From Epiperipatus broadwayi (Eukaryota; Onychophora; Udeonychophora; Euonychophora; Peripatidae): a stretch of 64,000 nt of DNA. The translations under genes were made by a program, and so were the position numbers. The notes beneath the pieces are model-generated. The model did not search any database, was not told where the DNA came from, and was given only the letters and a program-made list of their open reading frames with translations. Positions 24,451 through 38,576 of the stretch are shown piece by piece (position 1 is the first letter of the stretch; every line of letters begins with the position of its first letter). Where the stretch lies: NCBI GenBank assembly GCA_028023455.1, contig JAQFVV010012395.1:4462001-4526000 (forward strand). The letters are read 5' to 3'.

Positions 24451-26218
24451 TATCTGCGTTCCTTTTTTTTTGATTAGTACCTTGTGTACTTAAGGTTTTA
24501 GTTTCCAGTTATCTGTCTATAATGATTATTTTGGTTTAATTATTTTTAATATTTTTCCTTCAGATTCCAGGAATATTTTATCATAAACTAAAATTAGGGC
24601 AAAATTTTTTCGAACATGAATTAAATTTAAGAAACAGCATAGAATAAAACTTTGACTTAGAGCTTGTTGGACATCATATTCTAATGATTGGTGAAATGTT
24701 AAATCGTTCTAATTCATTTTATTAATATATGCTCAAATGAATAATTGACGGAGTAATGCAACCAATAATCCACTCTCATTCTAATCATTTTAATGAAAAA
24801 TAGTTTTATTTTGAATTGCCAAATAATTACTGAAGTTAAGGGATAATAGCTGATTTATTCCATGCTATCAATAATAGGAAGATATATAGAGATCAATCCA
24901 TATTTGATTTTGGAAAATATATTGATATAGTTTGTTAGTATGATGTGGAGAAGAGAAGCTTTGGATCAGAGAAACGAATAAATTTGGAGAAACCTTCATC
25001 CTGTAATATGATGATAAATAAAAATTATTACTAACATTCACAAGACTATAGAAATACAAAAGATCTACCTATATATTGTACTACATTTCTACCATAAACT
25101 ATGTAATGTCCATTCATATTAGTGTTATTATCTATCTTAAATAAATAATACATTGTTACTTTTAACTGTCTAGTAAATGGATTCTCATGTAATATTTAGA
25201 ATCTGTGATATACTAGATGTAATAAACTATTTACTTAAAACTTATAACTCTCTATAATTAATTTACTCGTTACTATTTTCATTTTTAACACTATAAAAAT
25301 TTGTTTTAATATTGTTAAAGTGAATATCTCGTCCAAATCTATTTTATTAAAAGTTGATATTTGAATTTCAAAATTATTATTCAAAAGATGATGAGAATAT
25401 TCCACTATTATCTTCATCATATAAAAGAGTATTATCTACTCATTAAAAAAAAATTATAATATTTTTAAAGTTCATATGTTGTTTTTAATATAAAATATGC
25501 AATAAAGTTGCCATGACCAATAAATGTCTTTCTCTTCTTTTGAAACTTTAATATGCCAGTCATTTCTAAATCTTCCTTTTTTACTCATTAAACTGCTACT
25601 TTTAAATCACTATATAGTTTATGAAACTTCAAATTTCTCTAATTTTCTGCAGAATAGAGAATGTTGCATGTTTTCTTTTATTGTCACAAATAATATAAAC
25701 AATGTTAAAGGAAATTAGTTTAAGGAACTCAAAAATACACTTTCTCATACTTATAGCACACTCCTCAATAATATGGCAGGATTGAAAATCCATATTGGCA
25801 ATATTATTAATATCTGTTGAAATTTAGCCCAAGTGACAATTGCTTCTAAAGAATGAACATCAATTTTTGTAATTATGAATTCAGTTTAATGCCTCTCTTA
25901 TTTAATCTTGGAGTTTACTAATCTATATTCCACCTATCAATCTGAGCTTATTAGTTGTCATGTAATATAGAGAGCGTTCCAATAGGTCAAACAAGCTCAT
26001 ATATTAATAAGTGTGGTAAGAGAAAACACTTAAAATCTCTATCCGGAATACACAAGCTTTTTATAAAACAATGTCATGCTATATATGACTTGCTTTATTG
26101 ATTATTATTAGTTGTCATGTAATATTGATATTTTTTAATATTTTGATTCTATCTATAACATGATTTATTAGATGCTTTGATTTGTGTGTGGATACATTAT
26201 AATTTCTTTATCATACAC

Positions 26219-26534
26219 ATATGATGTAAACAAAGAAATAAATAAGGATATTTCATGTAATAACTAGAGAAATATACTAATAGTGGTGTTTCTAAGTAAC
26301 TCAATTACTATTGACAGTCCCAAACTAAACTATTTATTCTATTAGTCAACAATAGGTTTTTGTATTTTGAGCTCAATTAAAATCAAAAGATCTCAAGAAT
26401 GCTATTATTTGCTACTAGAATAAATAATATAAGTTTGCAACTGTCAGTAATAGTTACCTAGCAACACCACTGCTAAACATATTTTTCTGGTTATTACATA
26501 GAATATCCCCACTCATTCTTTGTTTACATTATAA
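26219..26534. repeat. ~315-bp foldback element
   Basis: The left arm from ATGATGTAAACAAAG and the right arm ending CTTTGTTTACATTAT are inverted repeats of about 140-150 bp. Paired blocks include AATAGTGGTGTTTCTAAG with the reverse complement of CTAGCAACACCACTGCT, and ATTACTATTGACAGT with CTGTCAGTAATAG. Arms differ at perhaps a fifth of positions. There is no coding potential. This is a miniature inverted-repeat-type element of unknown family. Confidence 0.6.
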
Positions 26535-29500
26535 TTAATCCACTGCAAAATTTAGTAAATTTGGTTATAAAGTTTTACTTGTTCTATGGTTGTCAGTTTA
26601 ATTTCTATTTATTAAAGAACATTATTTGGTTCTTTATTTTTTTTGTAGTTAAGTTTTAAAATTTGTCTAATACAGTGCATTGTAATGGTGCGGGTAGCAG
26701 GATACTGACATTCGATAAATTTCATTTCAGAGAAAAGATTTTTGTCAATAGGTTGAGCCAAAAATTGAGAAAAATTAGAAACTGTCATTCACAAATTGAG
26801 AATACTTTGTCTGTAGAATTTATTTTCAAAACTTGTTCTCAAAAGAATTTATCAGTATCAGCTTTTAACAGACATCATCCTTCAAGTCTGTTCCATTGAA
26901 ATATCATTTAGTAAATGAAATTGATAGTAACCGGACAATCATTATTCACAACATCATTCAGATTTAAAGGCAATTTGAAATATGGACTTGGTTTTTGTTT
27001 ATTTATTTAATCAAAATTGAATTGAAGACCATTGCAAAGTGTTTCTAATTTTATATTGTTTTATTTTGTCTTTACACAGGAAAAACATTTCTGAATTTTA
27101 CATTAGGAAAATTATCAAATTTTTTTTTACTAATAGATGTTTTTGACTAAACTTTGTCGGTATATTGAATACTGAAAACATGTGAGAAGTTGTGAACTGG
27201 GCTTCAGTTAAGTATCCATATTAGAAAGGCACGGATCAATTTGTCTGCTTTTTCATCGGTTATTTATATATTTAAAACATGTGTAGATAGTTAGTTTATT
27301 CTGAAAACTGTCAGTATAAACAGTCTGCAATTAACTTCATTTTGTTTTTCAAAGTGTTAGAAAACACTGAATCTGGAACCCGTTGACATTATTCTAGTTG
27401 TTTTCTTACCTTTTAAGAAATCATTAGTTTAATAAGTGTGACAAGCTTATCAAGAGACTGCTACTTTATTGCCATTTTATTATGTATCTGTTTTCTTTGA
27501 TGTTTGAACTTCTCAATAAAATTTCTAAATTCTCAATAAGTTTTTTTTTTTTATTTGAGTGAATAAAGTACATAATTTCTAAAATACATTTTATGTTATA
27601 AGTATATTTGAAGCATATACTTATTATGTATTCCCAATCTCTTGCGAAACTCCCAAATTTATTTTACAGTACCTGAATTTTTGATAAAACCTTATCAAGC
27701 ACTTTTTTATGTGCAAATTCTAATGACCAAATAAGTTTTTTAAGTATTATCTTGAATATTTGTGGATTATTCCAAAAGCTATAAACAATAAGAATATGTG
27801 ATTTTATTTGTTTTAGAAGTATATATTTCAGTGTTTTATCAGGACTTTGGAATATTTTTTCTTTGTTGTTGAAGTTTTGTGTCAACATTCATGACAAATT
27901 TTATGTGAGAGTAAGTATTATTGGGTGTATGTAATATTCCAAGTCAAAGTCATTTTGTTTACAAAATGATAATAGAAGATTTTGTTGAAAACCTTAACTA
28001 GATTTAAATATTTTTTATCTTATTTCTTTGCAATTTTGATTTTAAATGATGCTTTAAATCATTGACTTTAAAGTTGTTTTTATTTGGATATTATTTAGAA
28101 CATGGAATGCATTAGATATATACAGGGTATTTATTTATTTAAAGCTTATTTAAAATTAATTAGCGTTATTTTTTCTCTAATTTTCTGTCCAATTTTTTAT
28201 CTAATTATCTTCAGTCACTTAGATTAGTACAGGACCCAGTCATGAGTCTCATATTGACATTAGCAGTGTCAGTGCGATTGTGTGTTTTTGTAAACACATT
28301 TTGATCCTTTAATTATACTTGTATGATTCTGATTTGAAACATTTTTTTATTTTGGTATTGATTTTTTATTCTCATTTCTATTTATCTTTTCCCCCCTCTG
28401 GAAGTAAAATAACCATATTCATTTATGAGAGATTGTTGGTGGTGGAAGTGGTTAAATTTGTCACTTTTAACGGAAAGACAAAAATTTTCCATTCCTTGTT
28501 AAAAACTGATTTTCTTCACATTTCCAATTCTTATACTTCTATTCTGCCATTTTAAATTACAAAACAGTTTTATAAAATGTATAGTAAGTTGACTTTTAAA
28601 TTAGTCTTAAGCATTCTTTAATCATAAAAATATAAGGAAAGCTATTAGAAAAATGGCTCTGGAATTGACTGAATACCAGTAAGACAGCTCGTAGATAGTT
28701 GGTTGGCAATGTTTTATATTTGTTATTTTGGAATGCTCTTTGTACATTTAAAGTACATTCTGTCTAGACATGTAATACAGAAGAATTATTCATTAGCAAA
28801 CTTTATTAGCTTGCAAGCATATTTACCACAAGTGTGAATTGTCAATATATTTACATTGTTAGAAATAGATATCATATTTTAAGAACAATGTAACTTCAGA
28901 AAGCCCTTGTTGCTATATCAGCTACTGTCATCTATATATGATTGTTCAAAATTTAATATTAGTCTCATACTTTCACTATCTTTTATTGATATTTAAATCA
29001 TTGTTGTATAGTTTATAAATATTTTATTATTGCAGGTATTTACAGCCATTAAAAATATTTATTTGAAATTTTAAAAATGTATAAATTTAGACAGACGTAT
29101 AGAATTCAATAAGTTGTCTGAATTGCATACATTTTAAAAACTGAATTCAGTAATTTACCTGAATTGTATACATTTTTAAAATTTAATACTGTTTCTGATT
29201 GCATGTGTATTTTAAGAAACATTTGTAAGAAGTGAAATCAGAAATGTTGTTTCTGTAATTCAACATGTTTCCAACTAAATGATCTAATATTAAGTTGTAA
29301 TTTGGAATGTTCATTTATTAAATGGGTAAGTAAATGGGGAGAAAAAAAAACAATATATAGATTGTAGTGACATCTGGGCGGTGGAAATTGAAGTAACACT
29401 TACCTTTATTGAATTTTTTTTTTTGAGTGTGAAAATATGTAGTAAAGTTAAGCAAATGAACAAGATTTTATTCTATAGTATTTAATTACAAATAATCAAG

Positions 29501-31395
29501 GAGGGATTTTCACATCTATTCTAAAATTAAATTTGAAAATAATTTTATTTATTATTTTTATGTATATTGGGATAGAAAAAGAAAATGATGTTAAGCAATT
29601 TGAATGATTTCCATTCTATAAATAAGTTCTGATCTGTTATAATACAAAAATTATCAAGTATAAATAATTTTATTATATGAAAAATTGTGAAGATAAATTT
29701 AGTTTATTTGTCTATTTATGTATATTATATATCTTAAATTATTTTATAATATAATGTAAATTTGAGATTGTAGATTAAATTGTTATAGATCTGGTAAGCA
29801 ATAACAAATTCTTATTAATTGATGATTAGATATTGTCACTTCTTCATAGCATTATATTGAATAGTTATCCCAACATATCTTCTGACAGAGTATTAACCTA
29901 CATACGTGTAGATTATCTGAATCATAATTGTCCAAATTGATCTCTTCTTAAGCCAGATTCAAAAGTTTAATTTAACTCCCGAGATTGCATGAATGTGACA
30001 GATTTGCCTCAGTGAATCTGTAAATACTTCAGTTTACTGTGTTCACATGATAAATAAATAAAATGTCTAATATAAATCTTTCTCTGTTGCTTAGCAGTTA
30101 CTTGGCCAAGAATCTCAATTTGATTTCAGAAGCCTGGATGATATTTATATATAAAAAAAGATTCTTTTTACATTTATTGATGTTTTTAAATGCTAATCTA
30201 AATGTTTCTACTCTGACTTTTTGCATAAAATAAAAATCTCAAAAATTATGAAATTCTGCAGACGCCATGTCAAAGACAAAAATAAATGTTTTTTTTAAAT
30301 GAATTTTGTAACAGATTTGCATTTATTTTCAAAAGTAGCTATTGATTTCAATTTTAGTTTTTTAAGATTACATATTTAAACAAATTGACTGAAATGCAGA
30401 TTTATTAACTCCCAAATGTTCTTGGTAAAGAAGATTGTGATCGACTAACAAAACATTTGATCATTCATCAGCAGTAGTTTGCTATTCCTTTTATCTAATG
30501 TTTAATGAAAATTATTATAGCACCTACTTTTCAAAATTAATTAATGTAGCAATGCTTATATTATGAGTTCCCCATTTCTATATTTTTCAATTTCTCTCAC
30601 TTAATCTAAGATTGTAGAACATCAATGTATTAAAATACATTAATGCTGTATCTTTACTTCAAATTATTAAGCATATTTTTGTGTTGCTAATAAATTTAAT
30701 TAAATATACATACTATCATCTCGTTGTGTGTTTATATGTTAATTTGTGATGCATTTCATCTTTATCTAGTCTTTGTAAGCCAGGAATAAAAAATTTTCTT
30801 ATCTAACAGTTAATACAGGCAAAATATCACTGAAAATTAAAATATAAAACAAACTACACCTGAGCATATACTTTCTAATACTATAGGCTATATTAAAAAA
30901 AATTGCAAATATGTTTGCTTTGTTTTTATTTAACATTAAAATTATGTTATAATTATATTTTTTTAACTATTATAAGGGCATTAAGTTCATTCGCTGTAGA
31001 CAGGTTAAGATTATTTGGCACTACAGTAGTACGACCAATCAATAATTCCTGATGATGGTCGATGGTATTTTGATACTTATTGCTATTCTTTCAACAATTT
31101 ATTTTAACGTCTTGGTATTTTGAATCTTATTGCAAATCTCAGCGAGCTTTTACACTATTAAGACAATAAAGCCATTTAAAAAAATATATAAATAATTTGA
31201 TTATTATGTAATTGATTTTGGAAACTCTTATAAAAGCAAAACAAATGAGTAGATATGTATCACATACAAAGTATAATTCACTTTATCAAGGTCATGAGTT
31301 TCTTTGAATGTAATCACAGTAATGAATGACAAGCATTACAATTGCCAATGTTAATAAAAAATCATAATATTTAATAACGGTGATAATTATAAGCT
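26535..31395. other. Gene-free DNA with no assigned feature
   Basis: The open frame at 26663-26899 (about 78 codons) follows a T-rich tract ending TTTTTTTTGTAG and is the most exon-like item here. It has no recognisable motif or good donor and its frame is closed just upstream. The rest is AT-rich with simple runs. Confidence 0.35.
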
Positions 31396-31522
31396 AAAAG
31401 ATACAAAGTTGCCAAGCATTGGTGGTCGAGTGGTCAGCACAGCTGCCTTACAAGCAGTTGTCCCAGGTTAGCGGGTTTGCTTCCCAGCCTATGCTATGAC
31501 ACATGAAAAAAGATACAAAGTT
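31396..31522 (+). repeat. tRNA-derived SINE, family 1, copy a
   Basis: The body at 31411-31507 carries an A-box-like TGGTCGAGTGGTCAGC and a B-box-like GGTTAGCGGGTTTGCTTCCC, then GCCTATGCTATGACACATG and an A-rich end. It is bounded by direct repeats AAAAGATACAAAGTT at 31396-31410 and 31508-31522, a classic LINE-style target duplication. Two more copies lie on the - strand at 56784-56885 and 62289-62399. It is short (about 97 bp), almost only the tRNA-like head. Confidence 0.85.
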
Positions 31523-32429
31523 AATAGATAAGAAGAATTCAAACGGTTAATTAAAAACTTGGTGTAAAATAATTTAATATTTTATACATTAAATATTAAA
31601 TAATCTCAAAAGAATACTTATTAAGAAGTTATTAATATCACTAATTGCCATTAATGTGTAAAATTATCTCGTTAAGTATAATCCAAAGCAAATATAGATG
31701 AAGAGATGCGGAAAGACTTTTTGTTGAAGAAGATGAGATGCTGTGTATAGAGGGAAACATTTTCATGGGTTATATTGTATATATTGTATATATCATTGAA
31801 TGTTGTTTATATAATTAGATTGGAGCATCTCTATATACATTTAACTTAAAAAATCATAATTTTGTTAATCAATAATGTATATTTTACCTTTTTCAGTTGC
31901 TTTCATATTATTATTATTCTGTGAAAATCTTTGTCTAAGATTATTATTACATTCGCTGTTCTTTTGAACTCATTTTATTAATTCCTTCTGCTTTTAAAAA
32001 TAATTTATTTTACTCCATTTGTTTTTATTTGTCACTGATCACCTAATTAAGTATACTGCTATTCTATTTGTTTGCTTTTGTTTTTGTTTGTTTTTGTTTT
32101 TTATACCACTTGAGTATGTTATTTTTTAGTAGTGATATTTGTTCATTCCAGTTTTGTTAAAAATAAATTTAATAAAAAAATTTTATTATCTAAATAGGAT
32201 AGAGTTTTTTTTTGGTTTCTGATATTTTTTGAAGAAAAGATTTGCTATTGCTTCCAGTTAAAAAAAAAGATCAATCTTTGTATGATACAAAGTTGCAAAG
32301 AATTTAGAAATAGCTACAAAAAAATAAAACAAATAAGATACAAACCTAAAAAAGACATTTATTTCATGATATTGACACTTTTTTTTTAATTGCTTAAGTA
32401 CTCTATTTTTTAAGTAACTTTGATAGCAT

Positions 32430-35100
32430 TTCTGTATAATGTTGTGAATATGATGCGATGTAATGTAGCTTCTCCTTTATTGAAATCGGGAATTTCTCAG
32501 CTACTAAGCAAAATGAAATATGTTAATCATCATTTTTTCCATATCATTTTCTATTTTGCTCAACATCTAAAACTTCAAATTTATATACACACTATTTCAT
32601 TTCCACTTTACCTTTGCCCATTCAGTAATAGTCCCAAAGTCACCCTTATCCTTCCTCAGTCTCAACATAAAAACTAAAAACTCTTTTTATAATAATAACT
32701 TGATCAATATTTGTATTTTCTCATAATTTCATTATTTGTATTCTTTCTGCTTATGTTTTCATTTTTTTAACAAATGTTTAATATTTTCTTACAAAGTTTA
32801 TAATTGAAATCATCTAAATTATTTCATTTATACCAATATTCTTTTGTTGCTAAAGATCTTATTCAAGCTTTAAAAATTAAACTTATTTTTTTACTATTAT
32901 CATAAAATGACTCGCACTTAATAGTTTTTTATTCCTATATATTCTCCATACTTGTTCTTCATCTCTAAGTCTTTGCCTTTTATTAATGAAACTATTCTTC
33001 TGTCCCAATCTTTACTGCTGCAATATTTACTAATCTTGCTAACACATCCTCACTTTTTGCCCAGATAAACTGGCAGAAAGTCTTTGTCCATTTTTTTTAG
33101 AATGTCCGATTAATTTTTTCATGCATCTTATTCACCCTTTACTTAAGCCTCAATTAAAAACTATTTTGGCTTTTCTATTAATATCCATCAATTGCAATCT
33201 ATCAAAGATTTTTAACTTACTTTTTCTGCCCCTTATATAAAAACTTGATTATCCTGTCTTTCCTTTAATCACTTCATGTTTATCCACAAATATACATCCA
33301 AATCATGTCTCCTACTTCTTGAGTTTTTCCTAGAATATTAAATATCATTTTCTAACACACAATACATCACCTCATTCCCTTGTTATTACTCATATATACA
33401 ATTTTTACGACATTATATCTTTTATTTGAAAATAATATTAATTTCATTACCAATCCTTTTTTTTTTCTTTGTTCTATTTATCAATTTTACTTTGCAATTA
33501 TTCCAATAATTCTTTTGGTTATTCAAAATAATTATATATTATATATTCCACTTGAAATCTTTCTATTCTGCAACATTTATTATCATTAATTTTGACTTCT
33601 TCAGTAAATTTAATCCCAATTTCTTACCCACTATTTGCACAAGTTCTTGTCTTTTCTATTTTCTGCATACAAGAAAATATCAGCAAAAAAAAAAGATCCA
33701 ATTTTAGTTATGGTAATACTTACAATCCCGTGTGATCCAATAATGATATTTTTATATCTCATTTTAATCCCTCTATTGTATCCTCTACATTTCTTAGTAC
33801 AATAAGGACAAAATAGATGCTAGAACACCCTTGCCTTAATCTAACGTTTTAAATTCTGGCCTATATTTTCCACTGATAAATATAAGTTATTTTCATATAA
33901 TCTCTTAGTCAGATTAACAAATACTTCATTGATTCTCAAATTTATCAAACTTTTCCCACCTTTTATTTCTATTCTTCCTATCACAATACTTTTGTATGTC
34001 TATAAAAAGATTATCTATTTTTCTGTCCATTAAATTGTGTGATTACAAATAAGTTATCTCCTATATGTTTATCAGGTCTAAACCTTCCTACATTTCTGTT
34101 ATGTTATTTTCCACTTTCTTAGTAATCATATAAGCAAATACTTATAGATTTCTGATATTGTAGCAATGGATCAGGCCTTAAGCTTGCTTTTAACTAATCT
34201 TTTATATAATTTTAACTGTCTGGAATTTGTGTATTAAAATATTATAACATATTAATAAATTTGAATTCAACTTAAATTCTAAATTCATCTCTGCTGTTAC
34301 CCATCCAAACTTCCTGTCTTTCTACTTTCTTTATTATGTGCTTTTACTATTGTTATCTCATTTGAAATTTTTATCCATATTCATTGTATAATCATTTTAA
34401 AATGTCTTTAGTCTTTCTCTACAACTACATTCTCTTTCCTCATCATATAATAATATAATCCCTCTTTCCACTATATTCCTCTTTTTTATATATTTCCATC
34501 TTTTTTTTTATTATTAATGTCGTCCAATAATTTATTTCATTTTGTCTCTATGACTTTTAATTAAATATTCCCCCCATTTAGTAGTAGCATTCTTTTCATT
34601 TTTCTTATGTTTTTAGCAACATCAATCCTTTTAATCACATCCCACAAAATTTTTATACTTTCTTCCTAAGCTATTTGATATTGGTTTAAGTTATTTTTTA
34701 TCACTGATATTCCAGCCATATCATGCTGTACCCTTGCTATATTTACTATTATTTCCCATCTCATTCCTAACCATTTCTATTATTAAAAAAATTATGATCA
34801 CTATTACTTGCTCTCTTTTTCACAAGAAATTAATTTTCAGTATTTTATTAATTTTTTCTTTCCTATCTGTTAATAAATAAATTTAACACAAATTTTACGT
34901 AATCTGGTATATTGTCCTTCCTGATAAATTTCCAGTATTCAAATTCATTTTATGACAAAAAGATTTCAACTATCGATCATTCTTATTATTGCAGGCATCA
35001 ATTTCTTCAATATGTTATTCATATTATGTATAACTATTATTTTCTTCCCTTTTTATTCGATAATCTGTATATCCATTATCAAGATTTTCAAATTCCTTAA
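32430..35100 (-). mobile_element. Decayed LINE, copy A
   Basis: The top strand is strongly pyrimidine-rich, and the reverse strand matches the better preserved LINE at 41455-43880 block by block. For example, CATAATTTCATTATTTG at 32721 pairs with CATAACTTCATTATTTG at 41718, and the CAATCCTTTTTTTTTCTTTG block at 33451 pairs with CAATCCCTTTTTTTTCTTTG at 42500. The catalytic FADD region is seen as FFFAD near 33680. This copy appears to extend further 5' (to about 35100, likely part of the endonuclease) than copy B. Stops and frameshifts are frequent. Confidence 0.75.
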
Positions 35101-36540
35101 CTCTATATATTAATTTTTTTTTTTAAACACAGACTTTCAGGTTATATTATATTTATATATTACAGTATTTTTAAATTAAAAAAAAATTACTACTATTCTG
35201 TAATTATATATTAAAACTAAATTCACTTACCAATCTCTAATAATAAATTTCATTGTATTCCAATCAAAAGAACACTAAAATTCACCTTTAGAAAATTGCC
35301 TGAATAAAACTAATCTATATAAACATTATTTAATAAATAATTTTTTTTTTAGTTATCAAAATTATCATTCTATCTTTAAATGGTGATGTAGGAAACCTTC
35401 TTTTGCTCTAATACTGCCACCTATTGTAAGCTTGAGTAATCAACTGATAAATAGGATTTGCTCCTGAAAAGCATTATATAAGTTGGAAATGGTAACGTTT
35501 TTTTGATTTCGGGAATACATTGATAAGACACATTTTTTACTATATTAACAAGAAACTTTTTTTTTAATGGATATTTGTAAATTTTTTTATTTTAAATATA
35601 TTTGTAAATTTTTTTGTCTACAAAAAAATACATAATAGCATACTGTTATTTGTTTGTGAACTTCTTAGATACAATCACCATTTTTAAACTACTGAAAGTA
35701 ATCACTGAACTTAATATAACTCATATCTTGGCTAAAATTAATTTGTACTGCGCTGCCATCTATTATATAGAAAAAAAAATTTTTCTGTGAAAATTTTTCT
35801 GCTTTTTTTTCATTTCTATTTTTTCTCTAGATAAAATTGTCATTGATCAATTTATTCAAACTAAATTATTCAAAATTATAAAGAGTAGACCTGATATAAG
35901 TGTGTGCAATAATTAGAATTGAATATTAAAGTTTAAATTATCTACCAATTCTAGAATTTCTTTTAAACTCCAATCCTACTTAGCAGTAATTCTTTTCAAA
36001 TATCATATTTTAAAATTATATATATATATATTTGAAATTCTAACAATATTTTGATTACAATGGCTAAACTTAAATACTCCATAATTTTTATATGACTTAA
36101 ATTTTCTATCATCTTTTATTACTTTAAAGATTTTCTACATTTAATTTGGTAATTTGGTAGTTTTTAAATTCAACTACCATACTTGCAGTAGTGGTGAGCA
36201 TTGGCTTTTACTTTTGAAGCTCTTAACTGTGACACTATTATGTTTTCTTGAGGGCATTGTATTTAATTGGCCATTTTAGTATTCATTAGCAAATTCTTTT
36301 CATTATTTTTATGCCATCTAATGTAAACCTGAGTAATCAATAGATTATAGATTCCAGTGCATAGTAAATTCTTATCCAATGTTGTTCTATCCAAATATCT
36401 TCTGATTATTAATAGCAATTTGAAGGCTAAAATCATGTGATGTTTTGTTGGTCATATGATGACAATTGACTATTTAAAATATATTTTAAATAAAAAACCA
36501 TGTAAGGTATGTGTGAGTAGTTGTTTTCTTTTTTATATCT
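35101..36540. other. Gene-free AT-rich DNA
   Basis: There are many T and A homopolymers and no feature that can be supported. Confidence 0.4.
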
Positions 36541-37968
36541 GCAGTTATGAAAGACAAAAATAAATTACAGCTCTCGTATTCCAGAGGCTAGAATGTTGAC
36601 AGCCAAATGCAATGATTGGCAATTGAAAGTGTAAAATGTTAAGGATCGTCGAGGTATAATCCTAGACTACAATTTGATGTTGATCAAGCTCTGTACAAGT
36701 GAAGGAAGATTCATTAAATTGACAAATTGATTACTATCAAATATGATATTGTTAGACTTTTCTGAATTGGAAGAAAAGCTAAAGAGAAAATTTGAAAAGC
36801 AGACATCTATGTTGTTATAAAGTCAGAAAAATTGAAAACATAAGTAACATATGATTCATTATTAATAAAAGGTAGAGCATCAATATAGAGATTGATGATA
36901 TATCAGACAAAATGGAAAGATTAGTTTTTAACTTAATAGAAGATACCAAATGCAGATAATTTATATCTAACAACTTTTTATACTAATGAAGTAGATGAGT
37001 TTTAATATTGATGTACAGAACTGCTTTTTGATCAAACCACTAACATCACATGACCACCATTCTTTATGCTTACACAAACTGTTAGCCTCTGTGAGATTTC
37101 AATGTTAGGATCAAAAAATTATTGATAAATGAAAGTGTTATGGGTAATTTGATGTGGACATTAAAATGATAGTGCAAACTTTAAGAATGCGCTGAAAAAG
37201 AAAAATTATATATAAAAGAAAAGAATAAACATTATATGATTTTCTTTCTTTCTTTTTTTGAGAAAAATCCAAAAAGGAAATGGACATGGGAGCATCTACA
37301 TGAAAGCACAACTGAGGTGGATTTAATGAAGAATTGATTGGAACACCCAGAAATTCTGACGTATCAGAATTTGAAGTTGAAAATAAATATTATATCCTTT
37401 AATAGCTTCCATAATGAAGATTTATTAGGTTGTAAGAAAGTGTCTTCATCAATATTGAAAGATATTTATAGGATAAATATTAATGGAATGTTATTGAGAC
37501 CTGCAAAATTAATAAAATCTCATCATCAAAGGATATAAGAAAAAGACCTTGTAATTTTTTTCACTTATTTAATGCAATCATTAAACCATATGGAATAATC
37601 TATTAAATTAAAAGGATCAGCAAAATGCATATAGTTTTTTTAACTACTGGATTCATTAATAAATTAGTTGTGATGAGTAAATACAAAGGGTGTGGATTCT
37701 GTGATAGAAACTGATGAAGTATATAGAACAAATGATCATAGTTTACAAAATCATAAGCAGTTTTAAAATCCATCTGATAAGGGATAAGTATATGCCCTTA
37801 ATTATTTCATCAAAAATGGTCTACTTTTCATAGCATGATGTGAAATGGACAGCGTATGGTACAATTAACTCACTTAGTCAAACGTTTGCACAAAGTGGTT
37901 GGAATCAAGTTTGCTGAAAGTATCGTATGTTTTTTTTTTTTAAATGAGAAATTTCATGGTAATTTCAA
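36541..37968. other. Purine-rich non-coding DNA, possible old repeat
   Basis: The + strand is A/G-rich like a decayed sense-strand LINE, but no catalytic motif could be read. The 66-codon frame at 37338-37538 is not recognisable. Confidence 0.25.
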
Positions 37969-38116
37969 TCTTAAGTATTACACTTTAACATATTGAAAAA
38001 TAATTGGAAATTAATAGCAGCAAATTTAGCCTTGAGATGCTCTCTTAAGTATTACACTTTAACATATTGAAAAATAATTGGAAATTAATAGCAGCAAATT
38101 TAGCCTTGAGATGCTC
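37969..38116. repeat. 74-bp exact tandem duplication
   Basis: Unit TCTTAAGTATTACACTTTAA… (37969-38042) is followed by an apparently identical copy (38043-38116). Its right end overlaps the left flank of the hAT-like element beginning at 38122. Confidence 0.9.
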
Positions 38117-38576
38117 TAGGACAGGGTTCGATAGACTTTTTAAGATGAAGAGAATGTTTAAATACCCCCTCCCTCTCATAAAGGGCCTGCAAGGAAAGAG
38201 GTGAAACATAGGTTCATAAAAAATATGAATTTCTGAATAGCTATGGATATATTTGAACATTTATTTTAGTGATAGAACACAATAAAATCTGTATACATTT
38301 CTAATGAAAATAAAACTTCTCTTAAAAATAAATAAAAACAAAAAAATTAGTTTGACAGTTTGATTTATTCATAAATTTCTAATATTTAAATATCACATCC
38401 AATAATTAGTATTATATAAAAAGGCTGAATTTTCCCTCCTAGAGTCATCAAAATATTTATTTACAAATTACTAGAGGAAATAAAACATGTTTATGTTTAT
38501 CATGATAGACAGAACTGTAAGATTGGGATTAAAGAGGAGCACGTGAGCTGCAGTTTGCCTATTCATGGTTCTAGGA
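38114..38576. mobile_element. Non-autonomous hAT-like element
   Basis: The element spans 38122-38568 (about 447 bp). The left end CAGGGTTCGATAGACTTTTT and the right end (GAGCTGCAGTTTGCCTATTCATGG) resemble the degenerate CAGGGGTCGGCAAACT-type termini of animal hAT elements. GAGCACGTGAGCTGCAGTTTGCC resembles the GAGCCGC..GTTTGCC subterminal motif of that group. The flanks CTCTAGGA (38114-38121) and TTCTAGGA (38569-38576) agree at seven of eight bases, fitting an 8-bp target duplication. There is no transposase frame. Confidence 0.65.

Noticed and set aside
26663-26899. 78-codon open frame after a T-rich tract
   Set aside because: No ATG start, no recognisable motif, no good donor and the frame is closed just upstream.
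27664-28555. Open frames of 74-78 codons
   Set aside because: AT-rich composition gives K/N/I/F-rich peptides with no motif or splice support.
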